Shown here: piece by piece, positions 58,248 through 64,000 of the stretch | Layout: each line of letters starts with the position of its first letter | Position numbering within the stretch: the stretch's first letter is position 1 | NCBI RefSeq assembly: GCF_025660655.1 | Contig: NZ_JAOTIN010000005.1 | Span: 49,972-113,971, forward strand | Length of the DNA stretch: 64,000 nucleotides | Origin: Streptococcus sp. CSL10205-OR2 | Lineage (GTDB): Bacteria > Bacillota > Bacilli > Lactobacillales > Streptococcaceae | Reading direction: 5' to 3' | Translations under genes and position numbers: made by a program | Notes under the pieces: generated by a model | The model's database searches: none | Told to the model about the DNA's origin: nothing | What the model saw: the letters and a program-made list of their open reading frames with translations, nothing else

Positions 58248-59120
58248 TTAAGCTTGTTGAGACTGTTCTTCTAACAATGGTAAAATTTCTTGAACAGGCA
58301 TTTTCTCACCTGTCCATAATTCAAAGGAAAGGGCAGCTTGCTGGATAAGCATACCTAATCCATTAAAAGTGAGCAACCCTTGTTGTTTTGCATAGGTGAT
58401 TAGAGGTGTTTCAAGTGGATGATAGATAATATCGGCCACCAAGAGATTTTTAGGTAATTTCACCTCATGGCTGGGAAGAGCTAAACTTTTACCATCCATT
58501 CCTATACGAGTAGCATTAACCAATAAATCAGCACCTAAAACAACCTCTTCAAATAACTCTTTTTGAGCTAAGGCATAGGTTAAAATTGTTGTTTCGGTCT
58601 TTTTAGCCAGTAAGGTCATCCTTTGTTTTGTTTCCTCAAGGTAAGACGCTTTTGTAAAAATAATAATTTTTTTAACACCCTCAATAGCTGCCTGCACAAT
58701 AATAGCGGTAGCTGCGCTACCGCTACCTATTATAACCATTGTTTTTTCTGCTATCTTAAAATGATCATGATTTTCTAAGCTTTTTAAAAAGCCAAGTCCA
58801 TCTGTATTATAACCAATCAGTTGTCCCTCTTTATGACAAATTGTGTTAACTGCACCCATCAATTGGGCTTCAGTTGAAATACTGTCTAAAAAAGGAAGAA
58901 CTGCCTGTTTATAAGGCATAGAAACATTAATACCAAACATATTTAATCGTTTAATGGTTTCTAATGTTAGTTCAATATCAGAAAAAGTTAATTCAAAAGC
59001 AAGGTAAACACCATTAATACCTGTTTTTTGAAAACTCAAGTTATGGATAAATGGTGATAGGGAATGTTTAATAGGATTTCCAATCACAGCAGCTAGACGG
59101 GTTTTCCCATCAATCGGCAT
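58248..59120 (-). CDS. aroE: Shikimate dehydrogenase
   Basis: A 290-residue NADPH-dependent enzyme. Motifs: [13 protein letters not shown] substrate loop at the start, [11 protein letters not shown] and the glycine-rich GSGSAATAI. The end of aroD overlaps its start by 11 bases, so the two are coupled. Confidence 0.94.
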   Translation of the reverse strand: MPIDGKTRLAAVIGNPIKHSLSPFIHNLSFQKTGINGVYLAFELTFSDIELTLETIKRLNMFGINVSMPYKQAVLPFLDSISTEAQLMGAVNTICHKEGQLIGYNTDGLGFLKSLENHDHFKIAEKTMVIIGSGSAATAIIVQAAIEGVKKIIIFTKASYLEETKQRMTLLAKKTETTILTYALAQKELFEEVVLGADLLVNATRIGMDGKSLALPSHEVKLPKNLLVADIIYHPLETPLITYAKQQGLLTFNGLGMLIQQAALSFELWTGEKMPVQEILPLLEEQSQQA

Positions 59121-59787
59121 CTAACATCTCCATAATCTTTTTGTAATGAATCAGTGAAATCTGTCCAGATGCTATTTGATCATCCATAAAAGTAAATGTC
59201 CATGAGCTACCTGTCAAATGACCAGCCAAACGGGTTAATTGTCCTAATTTACCCATAGAAATAGTGACATAATCTTGTTCAGGATTTAAGGTTTTAAAGC
59301 CCCTTGTTAGATTCATGAGATCTAAAACATCTTGTTCACTCTTAGGAGTAACAGCAATCTTAACCATACGAGGTCCTAAAGTTGTTAACTCAGAAAACAA
59401 TTCCATAATGTTTTCTGGTGTCTCTTCATAGTTATGATAGGATAAGACCAGATTTGAAAAATCTAACATCTCTTCAAAAATACTTTTATATGAGAAATAT
59501 TCAAAGTCAATATAATCTGGCGAATAAAGTGCTTGGATTTCTTTTAAAATAGCAACGTACTCCTCAGGAGATAACGCTATCATGCCACCTTCTTTTTGCG
59601 TACGCAGAGTAAAAAGAATTTCAAAACCTGAAAATTTTTCAAAAATGGCGGGAGCAACATTAAGAATGTTATCTTTTGATAAAAAATCAGCTCGCCACTC
59701 AATAACATCTGCTCCGGAGAATTTTTCAATGTCCATTTGCTGGACTTCTTCAAAGCCTTTTGGGTTAATCGTTACTACTGTTTTCAT
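59110..59787 (-). CDS. aroD: 3-dehydroquinate dehydratase, type I
   Basis: A 225-residue class I (Schiff-base) dehydroquinase. EWRADF near the N-terminus, the histidine in SYHNYEETP and the lysine in MVKIAVTP mark the catalytic site. The ATG overlaps the stop codon of the upstream methyltransferase by four bases. Confidence 0.92.
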   Translation of the reverse strand: MKTVVTINPKGFEEVQQMDIEKFSGADVIEWRADFLSKDNILNVAPAIFEKFSGFEILFTLRTQKEGGMIALSPEEYVAILKEIQALYSPDYIDFEYFSYKSIFEEMLDFSNLVLSYHNYEETPENIMELFSELTTLGPRMVKIAVTPKSEQDVLDLMNLTRGFKTLNPEQDYVTISMGKLGQLTRLAGHLTGSSWTFTFMDDQIASGQISLIHYKKIMEMLDAD

Positions 59788-60947
59788 TTGTTCACCTTTA
59801 TTGTAAATACTTTTAAATAATTACTTCTTTCGTCATTTTTGTTTATTTTAAAATCAGATGGAAGTCGGTAAAGAGATTCATAGGTATGTTTTTGATTCCC
59901 AAAACCTTTTTCTAATTCTTTTTTAAATTGTGTCAAACTAAGATTAGCAGCATTGGTGGAAGCGATGATTAGCCCATCATCTTCTAGTAAATCAAGAGAC
60001 TGGTTAATCAGTTGATGATAATCTTTGGCGACAGAAAAAACTTTTTTTTTGTTTTTAGCAAAACTAGGTGGATCGATAATAATCACATCGTAGCTTAGAT
60101 GATGTCGTTTGGCATATTTGAAAAACGAAAAAACATCCATGACAATGAAGCGATGATTACTGGTATCTAAATGATTGGCTTTAAAATGAGCCTCAGACAT
60201 TTCTTTAGAACGGTTGGCTAAGTCAACAGATGTTGTTTCAAGAGCACCCCCCATACTAGCAGCTACAGAAAAAGCAGCAGTGTAAGAAAAGAGATTTAAT
60301 ATTTTTTTCCCACTTGCAAGATGAGTCGTTAAAGCCTCTCTCACATCATGTTGATCTAAGAAAATACCTGTCATTAAACCCTTGTTTAAAAAAACTTGAT
60401 AGCTAACACCATTTTCCAAAATAGTAAATGTTTCAGGGGCTTCTTGACCATAAAGATGAGCCGAATCATTTTCCAGACCTTTAAAACGATTTTTTTCATA
60501 AGCACCCTTAATGTCAGGGTAAATTGCTTTAAAAGCTGAAATGATAATTTCTTTAAGCTGATAGACAAATTGATTGTACCATGAAAAGACAGCATAATCA
60601 CCATATAAATCAATGGTTAAACCACCAAAATTATCCCCGTCTTGATTAAAGACTCGAAAAGCAGTTATCAAATCAGACTGGAAATAATAGCTACGTTCTT
60701 CTTTAGCTTTTTTAAAAAGCATCTTAAAATAAGCATCATTTAATGTTATGGATTGATGGGAAAGAAACCATCCAATCCCTTTATTTTGTCTTGATAGGTA
60801 AGCCACTCCTAAAAATTGTTGTGCTGTTGAAAACACTTCAACTAATTGATTATCAATTGATAAGCCTTCAAAATCATGTGCATCCAACAATTGGACACCC
60901 TTTTTAATTTTTTTCTCGATAAAAGGGGTTACAACAAGTTTATTCAT
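59784..60947 (-). CDS. Class I SAM-dependent rRNA methyltransferase (RlmI-like), first gene of the aro operon
   Basis: A 387-residue enzyme with a PUA-like N-terminal domain and a Rossmann methyltransferase domain: [18 protein letters not shown] (motif I), SVDLANRS and [11 protein letters not shown] (motif IV). RlmI and related enzymes methylate C5 of cytosines in 23S rRNA; the exact base is not known here. It starts the aroD-aroE-aroB-aroC transcript. The -10 box ends only seven bases before its ATG and no ribosome site is visible, so its mRNA looks leaderless. Alternative start codons further inside would cut into the domain. Confidence 0.85.
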   Translation of the reverse strand: MNKLVVTPFIEKKIKKGVQLLDAHDFEGLSIDNQLVEVFSTAQQFLGVAYLSRQNKGIGWFLSHQSITLNDAYFKMLFKKAKEERSYYFQSDLITAFRVFNQDGDNFGGLTIDLYGDYAVFSWYNQFVYQLKEIIISAFKAIYPDIKGAYEKNRFKGLENDSAHLYGQEAPETFTILENGVSYQVFLNKGLMTGIFLDQHDVREALTTHLASGKKILNLFSYTAAFSVAASMGGALETTSVDLANRSKEMSEAHFKANHLDTSNHRFIVMDVFSFFKYAKRHHLSYDVIIIDPPSFAKNKKKVFSVAKDYHQLINQSLDLLEDDGLIIASTNAANLSLTQFKKELEKGFGNQKHTYESLYRLPSDFKINKNDERSNYLKVFTIKVNK

Positions 60948-60954
60948 ACTCTAC

Positions 60955-60963
60955 ATTATAACA
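60955..60963 (-). promoter_or_regulatory. Extended -10 promoter giving a leaderless transcript of the aro operon
   Basis: Minus strand TGTTATAAT; the first base after it to the ATG (60947) is seven bases away, so transcription would begin at or near the start codon. Confidence 0.55.
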
Positions 60964-61110
60964 GAAATTTAATATTTTTCCTACAAAAAATTCTTGAAAT
61001 CCTATCTAAATCCCTATAAAATAGCAATACTATCACTTTTTTAAATCTATTCTATAACAATTCTAAATAATGACAAAATGATGACAATTTTAAGTGAGAT
61101 GGTTTTCTTT

Positions 61111-61138
61111 TTTCAACCATTCTCATTTATGTTATAAT
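61111..61138 (+). promoter_or_regulatory. Promoter of the LTA-synthase-family gene
   Basis: TTTCAA (61111-61116), 16-base spacer and TATAAT (61133-61138), about 48 bases before the GTG start at 61186. Confidence 0.55.
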
Positions 61139-61185
61139 TGAATGTGAAACTCTTTTACGAACAGATAGAATAAGGAAATAATTTT

Positions 61186-63354
61186 GTGAAAAAAATGAAG
61201 AAATTTATCTTAAATATCATGAGCACAAGGTTGGGATTTATCCTTAGTTTAATCGGTTTTTACTGGTTAAAAACGATGTGGGCAAATACCGTGGATTTTA
61301 ATCTTGGTTTAGAAAATCCCTATCAATTTTTTCTAACCCTGATTAATCCGATTCCGATTAGTTTATTATTAGTTGGATTGGCTCTTTATATTAAAAATAC
61401 GAAGCTATTTTATAGTGTAACCTTTATCATATATATTCTACTAAATTTACTTTTAATTGCTAACGCTATTTACTTTAGAGAATTCTCTGATTTTATCACG
61501 ATTACTACCATGTTAGCAACCAGTAAGGTATCGGCAGGGCTTGGCGACTCTGCCATTAATCTCTTACGTCCTTGGGATTTGATTTATCTTTTTGATGTCT
61601 TTGTTCTCACTTTTTTATTTGTCAAGAAACATATCACTTTGGATCACCGCCCTTTTAATAAAAGAGCTAGCTTTGCAGTAACTGCTCTATCTACCCTATT
61701 TTTTTCAGTCAATCTTTTTTTAGCTGAAATTGACAGACCAGAACTCTTATCCAGAGGTTTTTCAAATACCTATGTTGTTCGAGCTCTTGGAATCACCGCC
61801 TTTTTAGGGTACGATGCCAATCAAACTTACCAAACACAAAAAGTACGTGCTGAAGCTAAACCAGAAGAAATTGAGACAGTCAAATCTTATGTGAATCAAC
61901 ATTACGCCAATCCTAATCCTAATTATTTTGGACTGGCCAAGGGGCGTAATGTTATTATCATCCACTTAGAGAGCTTCCAACAATTTTTAATCGATTACAA
62001 ATTAACCGTAGATAACAAAGAATATGAAGTGACCCCTTTTATCAACTCACTTTATCATTCAAATCAGACCTTTTCTTTTTCTAACTTCTTCCATCAAGTC
62101 AAGGCTGGAAAAACATCAGATTCTGAAACCCTGATGGAAACATCACTATTTGGGCTTAACCAAGGTTCCTTTTTCGTACAATATGGTGGCGACAATACTC
62201 AACAAGCTGCCCCTCATATTTTAGCTGAAAATGGAAATTACACCAGTGCCGTTTTCCATGGTAATATAGCCACTTTTTGGAATAGAAATAACGTTTATAA
62301 GGCTTTAGATTATGATTATTTCTTTGATCAATCATATATGTCTGAAGCAACTGATGATAATTCTTTCCAATATGGCTTAAATGATAAAATCATGTTCTCT
62401 GACTCTATCAAATACTTAGAGCGGATGCAGCAACCTTTCTACACCAAATTTATCACCGTTTCAAACCACTACCCCTACCAAAATCTTTCAGGAGATGAAG
62501 TTGGTTTCCCGCTTGCTCAAACAGATGATGAAACCATTAACGGTTATTTTGCAACTGCTAACTATCTAGATTCAGCAGTTAAAAGCTTCTTTGACTACTT
62601 AAAAGCAAGTGGTCTTTACGATAATTCTGTCATCTTATTGTATGGTGACCATTATGGTATTTCTAACTCCAGAAATCCTAGTCTCGCCGAATTGCTTGGT
62701 AAAGATTCTGAGACTTGGTCTGAATATGATAATGCCATGCTCCAAAGAGTTCCTTATATGATTCATATACCAGGCACGGATAAAGGATTTATCAGTGACA
62801 CCTATGGTGGTGAAGTCGATAATCTCCCGACTCTACTACACCTTCTAGGAATTGACACAAAACAATATATCCAACTTGGACAAGATTTACTCTCTAAAGA
62901 CAATCGTCAAATTGTTGCCTTAAGAACTGCTGGCTATTTCATTACACCTCAGTACACTAGCTATGGTGGTCGGTTATATCATACAGTGACTGGTGATGAG
63001 ATTACTAATCCAGATGAAAATACCATCCTTGTGATTGATGAGATTAGAAATATCGCTAAAACACAACTAGATATTAGTGATAGTATCCAAACTGGCGATC
63101 TTCTTCGTTTTTACAAGGATAGTGGCCTGACACCAGTTGATTCTTCTGTCATTTCTTACAATAATTCCTTTGAGATTCTAACTCAAATTGAAGAAGAACT
63201 TGGAGAAAAGTCAACAAGTCTTTATAGTCAAAATAATAACACTTCTACTCAAGACCTCTACAATGCCCCAAGTTATAGTGAGTTAAACCCACTACAACCT
63301 GAGGATATAGCAACTGATGACAATACGATAGAAGACAATTCAGAAGATGAATAA
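61186..63354 (+). CDS. LTA synthase family protein (alkaline-phosphatase superfamily)
   Basis: A 722-residue membrane enzyme with five N-terminal helices (residues 12-180) and an extracellular sulfatase-type domain. The metal-site glutamate lies at Glu262 in IIHLESFQ and the nucleophile is Thr310 in GKTSDSET, near the positions of Staphylococcus aureus LtaS. It uses phosphatidylglycerol to build polyglycerol phosphate or modifies related polymers. The C-terminal tail is acidic and Asn-rich. GTG start with an AGGAAA site. The gene stands alone on the plus strand and divergent to the aro operon; an IS3 element lies 37 bases after its stop. Confidence 0.85.
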   Translation: MKKMKKFILNIMSTRLGFILSLIGFYWLKTMWANTVDFNLGLENPYQFFLTLINPIPISLLLVGLALYIKNTKLFYSVTFIIYILLNLLLIANAIYFREFSDFITITTMLATSKVSAGLGDSAINLLRPWDLIYLFDVFVLTFLFVKKHITLDHRPFNKRASFAVTALSTLFFSVNLFLAEIDRPELLSRGFSNTYVVRALGITAFLGYDANQTYQTQKVRAEAKPEEIETVKSYVNQHYANPNPNYFGLAKGRNVIIIHLESFQQFLIDYKLTVDNKEYEVTPFINSLYHSNQTFSFSNFFHQVKAGKTSDSETLMETSLFGLNQGSFFVQYGGDNTQQAAPHILAENGNYTSAVFHGNIATFWNRNNVYKALDYDYFFDQSYMSEATDDNSFQYGLNDKIMFSDSIKYLERMQQPFYTKFITVSNHYPYQNLSGDEVGFPLAQTDDETINGYFATANYLDSAVKSFFDYLKASGLYDNSVILLYGDHYGISNSRNPSLAELLGKDSETWSEYDNAMLQRVPYMIHIPGTDKGFISDTYGGEVDNLPTLLHLLGIDTKQYIQLGQDLLSKDNRQIVALRTAGYFITPQYTSYGGRLYHTVTGDEITNPDENTILVIDEIRNIAKTQLDISDSIQTGDLLRFYKDSGLTPVDSSVISYNNSFEILTQIEEELGEKSTSLYSQNNNTSTQDLYNAPSYSELNPLQPEDIATDDNTIEDNSEDE

Positions 63355-63390
63355 ATCAAGTAGAAGATGATAAAAACCTTATATTGCTTA

Positions 63391-64000
63391 TGTACTGACC
63401 CCCAAAAGTTGGAGATTATATTTTAATAAAGGATTGCGTTTCTGTATTGTACAGGACTCAGTCCTTTTAATTTTGTTTTGATTCGTTTGTGATTGTAATA
63501 GTCAATATAGTTTGAAATAGCCTCTGATAACTCTTCCAGTGAGTGAAACTCTTTCTCATAACCATAAAACATCTCAGACTTAAGAATTCCAAAGAAGGAT
63601 TCCATCATGCCATTATCTGGACTATTCCCTTTGCGTGACATAGAAACTCTCATGCCTTTCTTTCTTAAGAAGCGATGATAAACATCATGTTGGTATTGCC
63701 AACCTTGGTCACTGTGCAAGATGGTGCCAGAGTAACAGTCATCCGGAAATGCCTCTTCCAGCATCCTTTTCACTTGATTTAAATTTGGCGATTTTGACAG
63801 GTTGTAAGCAATAATCTCACTGTTAAAACCATCAAGGACAGGAGACAAATAAAGCTTTTGATCACTAGCCGGAATCGCAAATTCAGTGACATCTGTATAA
63901 CACTTCTTAAGAGGCTGTGACGCTTCAAATGAGCGATTAATCAGATTAGCGGCTTTCTTGCCAACCTCACCTTTGTAAGAAGAATACTGACGCTTGCGAC
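63391..64000 (-). mobile_element. IS3-family insertion sequence, right part, cut by the window edge
   Basis: The boundary is taken at TGTACTGACCCCCAAAAGTT (63391-63410), which looks like the terminal inverted repeat of IS150-group elements; the transposase lies just inside, read toward the boundary. The other end and the upstream helper frame are outside. Confidence 0.75.
63423..64000 (-). CDS. IS3-family (IS150-type) transposase OrfB, partial
   Basis: The frame is open from the stop codon at 63423 to the window edge (192 codons) and continues beyond, so this is the C-terminal part of the transposase. It carries the DDE catalytic core of the rve integrase domain: first Asp in YTDVTEF, second in HSDQGWQYQ, and the Glu in MESFFGILKSE 35 residues later. 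The C-terminal NHKRIKTKLKGLSPVQYR is typical of IS3. No frameshift or stop is seen within the visible part, so the copy may be active. Confidence 0.85.
   Translation of the reverse strand, partial: RKRQYSSYKGEVGKKAANLINRSFEASQPLKKCYTDVTEFAIPASDQKLYLSPVLDGFNSEIIAYNLSKSPNLNQVKRMLEEAFPDDCYSGTILHSDQGWQYQHDVYHRFLRKKGMRVSMSRKGNSPDNGMMESFFGILKSEMFYGYEKEFHSLEELSEAISNYIDYYNHKRIKTKLKGLSPVQYRNAILY

Overview
The window looks like a low-GC chromosome segment of a Streptococcus, probably of the pyogenic group; the species cannot be fixed from sequence alone. Pointers are two LPXTG proteins and an M26-type protease with YSIRK-like export signals, streptococcal catabolite (cre) sites, extended -10 promoters, an arrangement of shikimate genes common in streptococci, and an LTA-synthase-family protein.

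Layout: 1-2.4 kb, end of a pyruvate dehydrogenase operon (pdhA-pdhB-pdhC, CcpA-type site). 2.6-6.8 kb, an autoregulated TetR regulator with a heterodimeric ABC exporter. 7-16.9 kb, two wall-anchored proteins: a 2417-residue multi-domain glycan hydrolase (GH123-like catalytic domain, LamG, sialidase-fold propeller) under a strong promoter with a cre site, and a C69 dipeptidase. 17-19 kb, a thioesterase, an ArsC-like reductase and a small membrane protein. 19.3-22.8 kb, an envelope operon (YIP1-like membrane protein, TcaA-like protein, D,D-carboxypeptidase). 23-27.4 kb, the most striking cluster: an N-terminal-lipase/C-terminal-helical protein with the reverse layout of the type VII secreted lipase toxin TslA, preceded by four related immunity-like lipoproteins. 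28.5-36.1 kb, two terminator-bounded modules of unknown or defence type: a three-gene AAA+ module and a tandem DUF262 (GmrSD-like) module with two small accessory genes. 36.3-40 kb, rsuA, a lipoprotein, a small protein and an alpha/beta hydrolase. 40.3-50.4 kb, an accessory region with an ISL3-type transposase relic, a 2036-residue M26 zinc metalloprotease, and a 1049-residue PEP-synthase-like protein of unknown role preceded by a fragment of the hydrolase gene. 50.6-60.9 kb, housekeeping genes: rlmD, an LCP ligase, aroK, aroA, a UPF0342 protein, aroC, aroB, aroE, aroD and an rRNA methyltransferase. 61.2-63.4 kb, an LTA-synthase-family gene, then the end of an IS3-family element that runs off the window.

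Almost everything is on the minus strand. The core genes form compact operons; the accessory genes sit between them and carry the signs of turnover (remnants, tandem duplicates, near-identical sorting signals). Host-facing functions (glycan hydrolase, wall peptidase, metalloprotease) and inter-bacterial or anti-phage functions (lipase/immunity array, AAA+ and DUF262 modules) dominate the accessory part. All functions are read from motifs and family memory; no search was run.
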